A stretch of DNA of 64,000 nt, from positions 9,253,501-9,317,500 of the forward strand of contig CANTUQ010000112.1 in the NCBI GenBank assembly GCA_947683425.1, read 5' to 3'. Positions 44,855 through 56,397 of this stretch are shown one piece after another (positions within the stretch are counted from its first letter, which is position 1; every line of letters starts with the position of its first letter). The notes beneath the pieces are model-generated. The model ran no database searches. It was not told the DNA's origin and worked only from the letters and a program-made list of their open reading frames with translations. The position numbers and the translations under genes are program-made. The stretch is from Excoecaria cochinchinensis (Eukaryota; Streptophyta; Magnoliopsida; Malpighiales; Euphorbiaceae).

Positions 44855-46533
44855 TGTGACGCGCGCCGAACCCCGTGGGCGCCCCTTGACCGCCCGCTTG
44901 AGGGCAATAAGGCAAGTGAGGTTCATTGACAACTTGCGACGAATTGCAAGTGCGTCTATTTTGGGCAACAAAGAGGTTTCATGGAGTCGCCACCCAATAA
45001 AACATGGGGAAAGTTTCTCTCACCTCGGAGAGCTTAAGACAGCGCCTGTATCCATTTTGGGCAAACCAAGGGGTCTTGGAGGCATTCACCCCAATAGAAC
45101 ATTGGGAGTGACCCTCTAACCCATGGGAGCCTAGGATTTTTAAGTCTTTGATGGGACACAAGAGGTGTCTTGGAGGTCTCATTCCAATGAGTGATCGGAT
45201 AGATCTGTCGCCTCTTTGAGCCCAAAGACCAGAGATGGGTTCGGGACTTCTCATCTATTTCTACCTTGATTAATTTTACAATTAAATCTTGAGCTTATTA
45301 ATTCGCTTTCTCTCCACACAATGCAATTTAATTAAGGCGCAATTATCCATGTTGAAAGCAATAAGTAAATAAAATAAAGAAAATATCTAAAATGAAATAC
45401 AATAACACTAGGAGCGGAATACAACTCCCATTTTAAAAATATAAACCATACATGAAACCGGGGGAATTAATTATGAGGACATTGGTCCTTGATTTTACAG
45501 AAATAATTTTCGGTGATAGATTTCTTTGGATAAGAAAAATAGGACATTGGTCCTTGACTTTGTTAAAATCCCATTTAATTACTATAAAACATTTGTTTAT
45601 TTTTATTTTGCGCGAGACAAAATGATTTACATGATATAAGGACTAAGAATAAATAAATAAATAAATGCATAAACGAAAGAATAAAGTTACAGAATTAAAC
45701 CAAAATGAGTTCTCCGGGGTGTGAACGGCGACCGTTATCTCACGCTCAATCCATCAAAAAGCAAGAAAATCACATTTCACAAAAATAAATAAAACATGTT
45801 AGTATCAAAAAATCCAAAATAAACCAAAAATCAAGATAAAGTTATAAGACTAATAAGATAATTATATAAGTAAGTCTAAAGAAAACAGGAAAAATTACTA
45901 AAGTAAATTAAGCAAAGCGCATGTCTAAAATATTTACCCTCGAATTTTACCTTTTGCATGAAAATTTGGTTGGATTTGGTCCCACGCGCTTCATGAGAAG
46001 AAAACAAAACCAAAGAAAGAGATTTATTGAATTTTTGGAGTGAAAATCGGATTTTTCTATATATGGGTAATGTGAATTTTTTCCAACCTCAAAAAATGTG
46101 AAATTTCCTTTTTTATAGAAAAACACTAACGACGGGCGTCGGTTAAATCCCATTTCCACTAGGAAATAAGATTTAAACGACGGGCGTCTGACCTACCGAC
46201 GGGCACAAGCCAACGGACACGTGTTCATTGGTTCGGACACGTGTCCGTCGATAAACTCACAGACGGCCCGTCCCTTGTGGCGAGTGAGATGGGCTGCCGT
46301 TACGATCGACGGATGTCCTGCGAATGACGGTCTAACCGTCCGTGGAAGAAAACTCAAAATTTAAGCCAAAATTCTCCCGATTCTCCACTTTTTTCGATCG
46401 CACATAAAAACTTGTAATTCTAGTGAACTCAAAGGACCGAAAACTCGAATTTCATCCATCTATTCGGAACCAGGCATTGATTTCTTCATCGGGTAATCTC
46501 TGATCTGGATCGCCTCGGGACACGGTGCTTACT
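44855..46533 (-). repeat. 5' LTR of element D
   Basis: Copy of 27759-29455. It begins TGTGACGCGCGCCG and ends GGTGCTTACT; the last base differs from the A of the other LTR. A 21-bp segment between direct repeats 'accgacgggc' is missing near 46130. PBS-like motif at 44983-44993. Confidence 0.94.
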
Positions 46534-46538
46534 CAATC

Positions 46539-47370
46539 CCAAGAGTGAAATCTTTTTTAACCGACTGTCGGGACCTCTAAACCACCTGGACGAATCTACG
46601 ATGGCTGCAAAACATACCTTTGTCAGGATGATAAATGATTTGAAGTGCAATGCATGGTCGTGCTGGTGCAACATAGACAAACACATGCAAGCAGATAGAT
46701 CCTTCCGACCTTATTTATCCTACACACGGGGCCGTACGGTCTCTCTCCTAGGTGGGCTTTATCCAAGGGTTAACAAGGAACCCATTTGACACATATAGTG
46801 CACGGCAAAAAACCGGTAGCATAATATCTCTTGCCTAATGTACATTCGTATGGGTGCTTGGCCATTATGTATTTAAACAATTCAACTAAATTAAAATGGG
46901 CCCACCGGGGCATGAAAGCCTTTGATGAGGACTATTTAATTTAATTGATTTTGTTCAATATATGACGGCCCAAATAGCAAGCGTGGTATTATGGTACATT
47001 TCACCTAGTGGGAGTATCTATTGCCATTACATGGGCTTTGGTCAGAGGTGGTGTTACTTTAGGTCTACCCAAGCATGGTCTCTACCAACGGGTCTAGCTC
47101 ATCACGAGCATAGCGACCAATCGGGTCTCCATTTGATATACCATTTGATGGTACGAGACTTGGGCTGGTGATTATCTCGAGCACTTCCCCACAACGAGTG
47201 AAAGCAGGGTTGTGCTTTAGGAACGCACCGGGGTATGTAGGGGACCAACTAACATAATTCTAAGGCTCTAATGGATGTAATGCAATTTTGATTAGAAATG
47301 GAATTTTTGATTCTTAACAACTTAATCATAATTTTAACTTAAGTCACTTTCGAAGCAAAGTTTCGATTCA
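46539..47370 (-). other. 5' leader of element C, right of D
   Basis: Continues C 27670-27758. Joined across D the sequence reads ..cactagcttagataatcccaagagtgaaatc.., matching A near 9530-9560. It has the shared leader blocks (cctaggtgggctttatccaagggtta; gcatgaaagcctttgatgagg). The TSD of D is at 46534-46538. Confidence 0.8.
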
Positions 47371-47389
47371 TCCCCAGTGGACTCGCCAC
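47371..47389 (-). promoter_or_regulatory. Primer-binding site of element C
   Basis: The minus strand reads TGGCGAGTCCACTGGGGA; compared with A (TGGCGACTCC..) one base differs. It lies one base from the 5' LTR, proving that 47390-49227 is the original 5' LTR. Confidence 0.78.
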
Positions 47390-49227
47390 TGTGACGCGCG
47401 TCGAACGTAGTAAAGGCCCTCTTTGAATCCGCTTTTAGGACTCAAGGGATTGATTCGTGTTTTTTTGATCTTGGGCATCATGAGTCATCTTAGATGCCTA
47501 TTTCCTATTAGAACACTGGAAAGGATTATCTAGACTCATCACGCCTTTAGGCACCTTTGAGGTATTTTGGAGTCGCCACCCAATTTACAAGAAATTGCAA
47601 AAGGTCTCTAACCTCTATTGGTCTAAACCAGAGATGGTGTTCGGAACTTCACTCTTATTAATGACTTAGGTTTATAAATGAGTTTTTAAGAAATCAAAAT
47701 TTCATCTCTCATCTCACGCGATCATGCGATAAATTTAATGCGTAACTCAACCACATTGGAAAGCAATAAATAAAGCAATAAGTAAATAAATTAAGCAATA
47801 AGTAAATAAATTACAAATAAGAAATTGAATGGGACAGAACAATCCCCCAAAATAATAAAACTTGCCCCAAAATTAATTATAAGGGCCCAAAAAGAACAGC
47901 ATAAAAATAATTAAAATGTATCATACATAAATCGGGTCATTTATTATATTTGGGAACATTGGTTTCTTTTTTATTAATTTAAAAATTAGAGAACCATTTT
48001 TTGGGCATTGATTTGGGAAAACTGGGATGAGTGATCCCATTTTGTAAAAATTTAGTTTTTCATTTGAAAATGAGATTTTATTGATTAAAATAGGACATTG
48101 GTCCAATTTATTAAGAAAGGTCCTAAGTTATTAGTTATTACAAAAATATTATTTTCTATAATACAAATAATAAAAAGAATACATTTTACACAACACGTAA
48201 AAATAATAGAATAATAAAAGAAAATACAAAATTTAAAATGCAAACCCTAAATGTGAAGGCCTCTAATTCTCCGATTCTCCGACCCAAGCACGAGTGTAAC
48301 TCGCAAAGATAAATAATTTTGAGACAACGAAATAGCAAAAAATGAAATAAATGTTAGTAAATTATGTTAAATAAATGATATAAACAAATAAATTAATTGA
48401 ATTAATTAATTAACTAAAAACATTAAATTAATTGGAAAATATACAACCAATTAAAACAATTAAATTTAAATAATCAAATAAATAGAAAGAATTAAATATA
48501 AAACGATTACAAAAAAAAACCAAGGCTGCATGCAGGAAAACAAAGAAAAAGGAAGGAATCAGGACAGTGAGGAAAACATAGCTGTGTTTTCTTACGAAAC
48601 ACAGCTGTGTTTCCTCAGCGAAACGCCGGGAAATGCAGAAATGCAGTTGTGTTTCTTGTGAAGCACAGCTGTGTTTTTGCTCTGTCAAGCAAAAACCATC
48701 CTCGTTCCAATAGAAAATACGAATTTTAATTTTAAAACACTACATTCAACAATACTAGATCCAATGGCATGCATTACAAATGATAAAACAAATTAAATCA
48801 AATTCACATCAATTACCATAATCTAATTACAGTAGGCAAAGAGTAATAAACCAGAAACCAGTGGATTAAATCGAACTAAAAGATGACAGGAGGAGGTAAC
48901 GATCATTACAAGAACAAGAAAAGACCAAAAATTAAAGGAGGAAATCAAAACAGAAATATACAAGGTAGAACGGGGAGAAAGGACGACCGGGCAAAACAAG
49001 GGAGACGAAGGATCGGGCGTGCACAACTCGTGCAGGCCTTGCACGAGTCGTGCAAGGCATGCACGACTCGTGCACTTACTGCATGGGTCGTGTAGTCTGA
49101 CCGGGAAACTTGGCTCTCTCTAGCACGTCCGATCGGGAGAAGGGATTCAACGACACTATCCGATCAGGAAACGCAAAATCCGACCAGAGAATCACGATTC
49201 AAGCAAAAATAAAGGCAAAATCCGATC
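47390..49227 (-). repeat. Truncated original 5' LTR of element C
   Basis: Begins TGTGACGCGCGTCG next to the PBS and follows 17049-18927 until ..aaaatccgatc, where it joins T integrase sequence. About 1.0 kb of LTR (its own 5' part, with U3) is missing. PBS-like motif at 47569-47579; AACACAGCTGTGTT cluster at about 48575-48680. Confidence 0.9.
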
Positions 49228-49641
49228 TTCTTCCATGGGGAAACTTTCAGAAATACTTTATCTCCCACTTAAAACTCTGTATCTTTCGTCTTTAGATCTG
49301 CATAAGACTTTTGTCGATCCATGGCTTCTTTCAGTCTGTCTATAATCACTCGAACCTTTTTTTCAGTATCTCGAATCAGATCTGACCCCACAATCTTGTT
49401 CTCACTGAGCTCTGCCCAACAAAGAGGAGTTCTGCACTTTCTACCATACAATGCTTCATAGTGAGCCATCTTGATACTAGTCCAGTAACTGTTGTTATAG
49501 GTGAATTTTGCTAAAGGCAAGTGCCTCTCCCAATGGTTACCAAACTCAAGTATACAACATCTCAATCTATCTTCCAGAATCTGAATCACACGCTCAGATT
49601 GACCATCAGTCTGAGGATGGAAAGCTGTGCTGAAATGTAAT
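49224..49641 (-). pseudogene. Second copy of a T integrase segment
   Basis: 418 bp equal in length to 16631-17048, with about 22 differences counted by eye (about 5%). It encodes ..VIQILEDRLRCCILEFGNHWERHLPLAKFTYNNSYWTSIKMAHYEALYGRKCRTPLCWAELSENKIVGSDL... It overlaps the LTR by GATC at its left end and ends in GTAAT, the left TSD of C, directly before a full C LTR. So it is a copy of the T|C insertion junction, not a new retroelement. Confidence 0.92.
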
Positions 49642-52538
49642 TGTGACGCACGCCGAACCTAGCAAAGGCCCTCTTTTAATCTACTTTTAGGACTCGAGGG
49701 ATTGGTTCGCGTCTTTTTGATCTTGGGCATCATGAGTCATCTTGGATGCCTCCTTCCCAATAGAACACTGAAAAATATCATCTAAACTCATGACGACTTT
49801 AGGAACCTTTGAGGTATTTTAGAATCGCCACCCAATTTACAAGAAATTGGGAAAAGTCTCTAACCTCTATTGGTCTAAACTAGAGATGGTGTTCGGAACT
49901 TCACTCTTATTAATGACTTAAGTTTATAAATGAGTTTTTAAGAAATCAAAATTCCATCTCTCATCTCACGCGATCATGCGATAAATTTAATGCACAACTC
50001 AACCACATTGGAAAGCAATAAATAAAGCAATAAGTAAATAAATAAAGTAATAAGTAAATAAATAAATTACAAATAAGAAATTGAATGGGACAGAACAATC
50101 CCCCAAAATAATAAAGCATAAATAATAAAACTTGCCCCAAAATTAATTACAAGGGCCCAAAAAGAAAAGAATAAACATAATTAAAATGCATGAAAGTAAT
50201 TAAAATGAATCATACATAAATTGGGTCATTTATTATATTTGGGAACATTGGTTCCTTTTTTATTAACTTAAAAATTAGAGAACCATTTTTTGGGCATTAA
50301 TTTAGGGAAACTGGGATGAGTGATCCCATTTTGTGAATATTTAGTTCTTCATTTGAAAATGAGATTTTATTGATTAAAATAGAACATTGGTCCAATTTAT
50401 TAAGAAAGGTCCCAAGTTATTAGTTATTAAAAAAATGTTATTTTCTATAATACGGATAATAAAACGAATACATTTTACACAACACATAAAAATAATAGAA
50501 TAATAAAAGAAAATACAAAATTTAAAATGCAAACCCTAAATGTGAAGGCCTCTAATTCTCCGATTCTCCGACCCGAGCACGAGTATAACTCGGAAAGATA
50601 AATAATTTTGAGACAACAAAACAACAAAAAATTAAATAAATGTTAGTAAATTATGTCAAATAAATGATATAAACAAATAAATTAATTGAATTAATTAATT
50701 AACTAAAATGATTAAATTAATTGGAAAATATACAACCAATTAAAACAATTAAATATAAATAATCAAATAAATAGAAAGAATTAAATATAAAACGATTACA
50801 AAAAAACAAGGCTACGTGTAGGAAAACAAAGAAAAAGGAAGGAATCAGGACAGTGAGGAAAACACAGCTGTGTTTTCTTACGAAATACAGCTATGTTTCC
50901 TCAGCAAAATGCCGGGCAATGCAGAAACACAGTTGTGCTTCTTGCAAAGCACAGCTGTGTTTTTGCTCTATCAAGCAAAAACCATCCTCGTTCCAACAGA
51001 AACTACGAATTTTAATTTTAAAACATTACAATTAACAATACTAGATCCAATGGCATGCATTATAAATGATAAAACAAATTAAATCAAATTCACATCAATT
51101 GCCATAGTCTAATTACAGTAGGCAAAGAGTAATAAACCAGAAAAAAAATGGCAAACCAGTGGATTAAATCGAACTAAAAGATGACAGGAGGAGGTAACGA
51201 TCATTACAAGAACAAGAAAAGACCAAAAATTAAAGGAGGAAGTCAAAACAGAAATATACAAGGCAGAACGGGGAGAAAGGACGACCGGGCAAAATAGGGG
51301 AGACAAAGGATCGGGCATGCACGAGTCGTGCAGGCCTTGCACGAGTCGTGCAGCCTTGCACGAGTCATGCATGGCATGCATGACTCGTGCACTTACTGTA
51401 CGGGTCGTGCAGTCCGATAGGGAAACTTGGCTCTCTCTAACACGTCCGATCGGGAGAAGGGATTCAACGACACTATCCGATCAGGAAACGCAAAATTCGA
51501 CCAGAGAATCACGATTCAAGCAAAAATAAAGGCAAAATCCGATCGGCAACCACAATCCAAGCAAAACAAAACTTACAACTCCAACAACCAGAAAAACAGA
51601 GGTAAATAGAGGACTAAAAATAGGTTAACAAACATAACATCATGCAATCAAAACATGCATAATAAAGCAATGAACATGCTTAATGAATCATAACGACAAC
51701 AAACACAATGAACAAACAACTAAAAAATAATATATACAATATGTACAATGAACAGAGTCATCTAGCACAGCAAAATGAAGAAAATAAATAAAAAGAAAAG
51801 AAGAAGGAAGAAAGAAAAGGAATAGAGAGATGGCTATTCAGTATTTACCCTCAAAGATTGATCTTTGATCTGCAAATGAAAGATTTCTGGTTTCCTTCTT
51901 TGCTCTTCTTGAAATGGTGGTTAAAATAAAGATTCAAAAACTTTTGATAAAATGGTTATATTGAGAAGAAAACAAAACGTGATTGAATCCCAAATACCAG
52001 GAATGGATTTCCTGGATTTAAGAGACGATCTCAGAAGCTATTTGAGAAACGAGAATTATTTTATTGCTCTCAAAGTTTTCTTTTTCTCTCTTTATGTTTG
52101 CTCCTTTTTTTTAGTTTAGCTCTCTCTAATAATTCCTCCTTTCTTCCATTTTTCAAATTCTCTTTTAATACCTCAGATAGGATTAGTTTCTTTCTTACCA
52201 AATCAAACATAAACCCATGCTTTTCCCACCAAATTCCCGAAATAACGGAACGGAGACGTGCTGGAGCATGGGGTGCATGAGGCCGGTGAGATTTTCATCT
52301 CACCTGTGAAATGGGCTGATGTTGTGAGGCTCCATCTCACCAATGTGAGATGGACCTCATAACGTGAGGCTTCATCTCACACCCCACAGGCCCCTATCAA
52401 GCCCTCAAACCTTTTTTTCTTAACGAAAAGCATTTCCGAGTAAACCATCACTTCCATTTGCCCTCTTGCCCGTGAACAGGCATCATTTTCGTCATTGGAT
52501 AACTTCGGTCTGAGCTGCCTCAGGACCCGGTGTCTATA
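49642..52538 (-). repeat. Solo LTR of element C
   Basis: Complete LTR (2897 bp, TGTGACGCACGCCG...GGTGTCTATA) flanked by T integrase on both sides, with TSD GTAAT (49637-49641) and ATAAT (52539-52543). No PBS or PPT is attached. The PBS-like motif seen in other LTRs is mutated here (agaatcgccac). Palindrome clusters at about 50855-50965, 51315-51460 and 52300-52390. Confidence 0.88.
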
Positions 52539-53098
52539 ATAATCTAGTTCCCAAAGCTTTTTGAAGTCTCTTCCAAAACTGAGAAGTTAATCTCGGATCA
52601 AGATCTGAAATGATGGAGCAAGGAACTCCATGCAACCTTACAATCTCACTAATGTACAACTCTGCTAGCTTGGATAACGAATAATCCATTTTTTTAGGCA
52701 GGAAGTGAGCTAATTTAGTGAGTCGGTCAATAATTACCCAAACTGCATAATGTTTCTTCCTGGTGAGAGAAAATCCTGACATAAAATCCATGGTTACCCT
52801 GTCCCATTTCCATCCCATTTCCATTCAGGAATGACAATAGCCTAAAGCAAAGCTGAAGGAACTTGATATTCTGCCTTAACTTGCTGACAAATCAGACACT
52901 TACCCACAAATTCTGTTACATCATGTTTCATGCCTGGCCACCAATAGAGCATCTTCAATTCCTGATACATCTTGTTACTACCAGGGTGCATGGCAAAGCT
53001 GCTGTGATGAGCTTCTGACAGGATATTCTTTCTCAAATCAGCTTGATCAGGAACACACAATCTCTGCTTGTAATATAGCCCACCATCTGAACCCAATG
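52539..53098 (-). pseudogene. T integrase, zinc and core domains
   Basis: Zinc region ILSEAHHSSFAMHPGSNKMYQELKMLYWWPGMKHDVTEFVGKCLICQQVKAEYQ (HHCC intact), then a frame break near 52830, then WDRVTMDFMSGF (first catalytic Asp), AVWVIIDRLTKLAHFLP, GVPCSIISDLDPRLTSQFWKRLQKALGTRL (second Asp in SDLDPRL; D-R-D is usual). The chain continues across element C at 17048. Confidence 0.9.
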
Positions 53099-53830
53099 AT
53101 TAATCACTGACATGGCCATCTTTCACCTGAGACATAATGGTGGACAATCGATCATCCTGCTTCTGAGCATCTTTCACTTGCTGGAGAAAATATGGCTTAA
53201 TTTGCATTTCTGCAATCAAAGCTCCATCATTTGATAAGTCCAGATTAACATTCATAGCCCGTAGAGAAGCCATGAACTTCCTACTGAGAGCATTAGCTAC
53301 AATGTTAGCTTTTTCAGGATGATAGTCGATAAAGCACTCATAATCCTTGATCAACTCAAGCCAATGCCTCTGTCTCAAGTTAAGCTCTTTCTGAGTAAGC
53401 AAATACTTAAGACTCTTGTGATCAGTGTAGATGTAGCATGTCTCACCATAGAGATAATGTCTCTAGATCTTCAATGCAAATACAATAGCTGCTAACTCAA
53501 GATCATAAGTAGGGTAATTCTTCTCACGAGTCTTAAGCTGTCGGGAGGCATAAGCAATCACCTTGCCTTCCTGCATCAATACACAACCCAAACAATTTCT
53601 GGAAGCATCACTGAAGACCACAAAGTCCTTACCAGATTCAGGTTGCACTAACACTAGAGCTTCAGTCAATATACACTTAAGCCTTTCAAAACTCTCCTGA
53701 CATTTATCTTACCATGAAAACTTAACATTCTTTTGTAATAACCTAGTTGAAGGAGCTTCAATCGAAGAAAAACCCTTGATAAATCTTCTATAGTAACTTG
53801 CTAATCCGAGAAAACTCCTAACCTTAGTAA
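53099..53830 (-). pseudogene. T RNase H
   Basis: [64 protein letters not shown] (Asp, Glu), a TAG, then [51 protein letters not shown]. The usual chromovirus RNase H; no second RNase H. Confidence 0.9.
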
Positions 53831-54640
53831 CACTCCTTCCACTGAAGGATCTCTTCAATCTTTTCAGGATCAACTTTAATACCATCTGCTGATACTACAT
53901 AATCCAGAAAGGATACATCATCCAGCCAAAATCCACATTTACTGAACTTGGCATAAAGCTGCTTATCTCTCAGAGTCTGCAGAACAATTCTCAAATGCTC
54001 AACATGCTCCTCTGGAGTCTTAGAATAAACCAGAATATCATCAATAAAAACAACCACAAACCGATCCAAGTAAGGGTGATATTCATCAGATCCATAAAAG
54101 CTGCAGAAGCATTTGTCAATCCAAAAGGCATGGCCATGAACTCATAATGACCATACCTGGTGCGAAAAGCTGTCTTAGGCACATATGACTCTTTAATCTT
54201 TAGCTGGTGGTAGCCAGATCTTAAATCAATCTTGGAAAACATGCCCACATCTTTCAATTGACCAAACAAATCATCAATGCAAGCCAGTGGATACTTATTC
54301 TTTATGGTAACTTTATTCAACTGTCTGTAATCAATACATAACCGAAGTGACCCATCCTTCTTTTTCACAAAAAGGACTGGTGCGCCCCAAGGTGAAACAC
54401 TCGGTCTGATAAAGCCTTTATCAAATAATTCTTGCAACTGAGCGCCATTCTGTAAGGAGCAATAGAGATAGGTGCAGTACCAGGTACTAAGTCAATAGTA
54501 AACTCTATCTCTGCATCAGGTAGCAAACCTGGAAGTTCTTTAGGAAAAATATCCTGAAACTCCCGAACAGTGGGCACATCTAAAGCCTTAAGTTCATCCT
54601 TTTTAGTCTCTGTTGCATAACATAAGTAGGTAAAACACCC
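53831..54640 (-). pseudogene. T reverse transcriptase
   Basis: [110 protein letters not shown], then a short deletion and frame change near 54090, then [47 protein letters not shown] with the catalytic FIDD. A second frameshift lies near 54430. Confidence 0.9.
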
Positions 54641-55000
54641 TTTTCTGATAAGTCTCTTAGCTACAAACCACCCTTTTCTGATAAGTAGCTAAAATCAAAT
54701 CATAAAGGAAGTTTGTTCTTTCACCGACAATGACTTTATCCTGATCATTTGAAGTCTTAAGAGTCAATCTCTTCCTTTTATAGTCAACAGTGGCATGGTG
54801 AGTGGATAACCAATCCATACCGAGGATAACATCAAATTCTCGGAAGGGAAGATCAATCAAATTGGACATAAACACATAACCCTGAGCACTAATAGGACAA
54901 TCTCTATCCCGAGCAACAGCAATACTAATATAGGAATGCGTAGAACCAGGATCAATCAAAGCATAAACTGAATGAGAAAGCAATGAGAATTCACCAACAA
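54641..55000 (-). pseudogene. T protease
   Basis: SVYALIDPGSTHSYISIAVA (D-P-G-S-T; DSGSTHS is the common form), FDVILGMDWLSTHHATVDYKRKRLTL, typical of chromovirus retropepsins. In a different frame from gag, which overlaps at 54956-54983. Confidence 0.88.
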
Positions 55001-56245
55001 TGACGTCTGGAGCATCATCCTATTCACGGGCTCTAATAGCATATGCATGTCCAGTGGTACGGCGTGAGGTGGCTGTACTGAGGGGCCTGAAACTACCTGT
55101 GGAGGAGCTGCTCCCCTACCACGTCCTCTCTGAGGGGCTAACCCTCCATCTAAAGCTAGTGATGCTGCAGTGGATGGCTGGGCTTCAGGACAATCTCTGA
55201 TTTGGTTTTCTCGGGACCCACATTTGAAACAAGCCCTGTTCAAATATCTGCACTCGCCCGGATGAAATTTCTTACAATGAGGGCACTGTGGAAATGGATC
55301 TCGTCCTCTACTCCTGGGTGCACTAGCTACTGATGTGACTGGGGCACTGTTACCAATTGGGTTCTTCTGAGTAGCAGCAGGTGCTGCTAATGCACAGCTC
55401 TGTGACTGAGGAGGCCCTCTAAACTTCTTACCCAGAACAGCTGTACTAGAAGACTGATCCGATTTCCTCTTTTGTTTGAAACGGGACTGTCTATTAGCCT
55501 CATCTGACATAATAGTCTCTGCTCTAAGGGCTGCTTCAACCAAGGACCTCATATCCATATGTCTCTGAGAACCCAAAGCCAATCTGATGTTATTATATAG
55601 ACCTCTTTCAAATCTATGGCATAACTCCTGCTCAGTCATGGACTCATCATCTAGATAGGCACTAAGCTGCTCGAACTCTCTCTCGTACTCTGCAACTGAC
55701 TTATTTCCCTGTCTGAGCCTCCAAAATGCATCTTGCATGGCAGATCTGTACTCAGAACCGACATATTTCTTCTCAAACTGAGTCTGGAGAAACCCCCAAG
55801 TAACTTTATCAGCTGGAGTGTGTTTACGGACTGAACTCCACCAAGTGTAAGCAGGACCCTGAAGCAAGGCCACTACTCCCTAAAACATCTCATCTGGCCG
55901 ACTCTGAGTAGTCTGGAACATACGCCTAAGCTTAAACAACCACTCCTCTGCCTGAACCGGAGTCAAAGGATCACGACCATAAAAATTCTCTGCTCCCAAT
56001 CTCTTAATCTGTTCCAAAATAGGTCTCCGTCTAGGTGGAGCTAACTGCTATTTAGGACCCCGAGGTTGCTGCTGAGATTGCATAAACTGATAGAAATTCT
56101 CCATCATATTCATAAACTCAGGTTGCTATTGAGGGGGAGGAGCAACCAGCGGAGTATCCTGATGCTGAGGCGACCTCGATCGACTAATACTAACAGATGC
56201 GGCACTCTCAACGTTGCTATCACGACGACCTTCATCCGAAGCCAT
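54956..56245 (-). pseudogene. T gag
   Basis: Begins at ATG 56245 (MASDEGRRDSNVES..). Stops at 56128, 56050 and 55882 are all TAG where CAG (Gln) is expected. From 55873 open: LLQGPAYTWWSSVRKHTPADKVTWGFLQTQFEKKYVG..FWRLRQGNKSVAEYEREFEQLSAYL.. (gag core), basic linker, then two zinc knuckles: CPHCKKFHPGEC and CFKCGSRENQIRDC, the second with Asn in place of His. Confidence 0.9.
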
Positions 56246-56378
56246 ACTCACAATCTAACACAAGGAGCAAGCAAACATTAGCCTCATAAAACTATACTGT
56301 CCAACAATTATTTGGCATGTACATGTACTTATACTAATCCTATTGACCCACTCCGATCTTAGAACCACCTAAATCGGA
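56246..56378 (-). other. 5' leader of element T
   Basis: 133 bp between PBS and gag ATG; short as usual for chromoviruses. No further motif recognised. Confidence 0.7.
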
Positions 56379-56390
56379 GCTCTGATACCA
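56379..56390 (-). promoter_or_regulatory. Primer-binding site of element T (initiator-Met tRNA)
   Basis: The minus strand reads TGGTATCAGAGC seven bases from the 5' LTR, the standard PBS complementary to plant tRNA-iMet. Confidence 0.92.
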
Positions 56391-56397
56391 ATTAAAT

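Larger units (their letters stand above)
27759..46533 (-). mobile_element. Element D: Tat/Ogre-like gypsy element with two extra ORFs
   Basis: LTRs at 27759-29455 and 44855-46533, TSD TAATC (27754-27758) / CAATC (46534-46538), PBS and PPT in place. Order on the minus strand: leader, gag, protease, linker (interrupted by E), RT, dual RNase H, integrase, then downstream an antisense spliced ORF (33662-34944, plus strand), a sense ORF (32498-30468), a tandem array and the 3' LTR. 18.8 kb in all, about 16.2 kb without E. It sits in the leader of C; C gag begins 90 bp to the left. Confidence 0.92.
17049..52538 (-). mobile_element. Element C: Tat/Ogre-like gypsy element, interrupted by D and rearranged at its 5' end
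   Basis: 3' LTR 17049-19942; internal region 19943-27758 and 46539-47389; truncated 5' LTR 47390-49227; then a duplicated piece of T integrase and a complete solo LTR to 52538. The TSD is GTAAT on the left and ATAAT on the right (one change). Both complete LTRs end in TCTATA rather than CTACA, so the element begins TATAGACACC on its own strand. The order gag-protease-RT-dual RNase H-integrase is complete but broken by stops. D lies in its leader, 90 bp upstream of the gag ATG. Confidence 0.88.

Noticed and set aside
49224..49641. A second, independent chromovirus fragment
   Set aside because: It has exactly the same length and ends as T 16631-17048 up to the C insertion site and TSD, so it is a duplicate of T, not another element.
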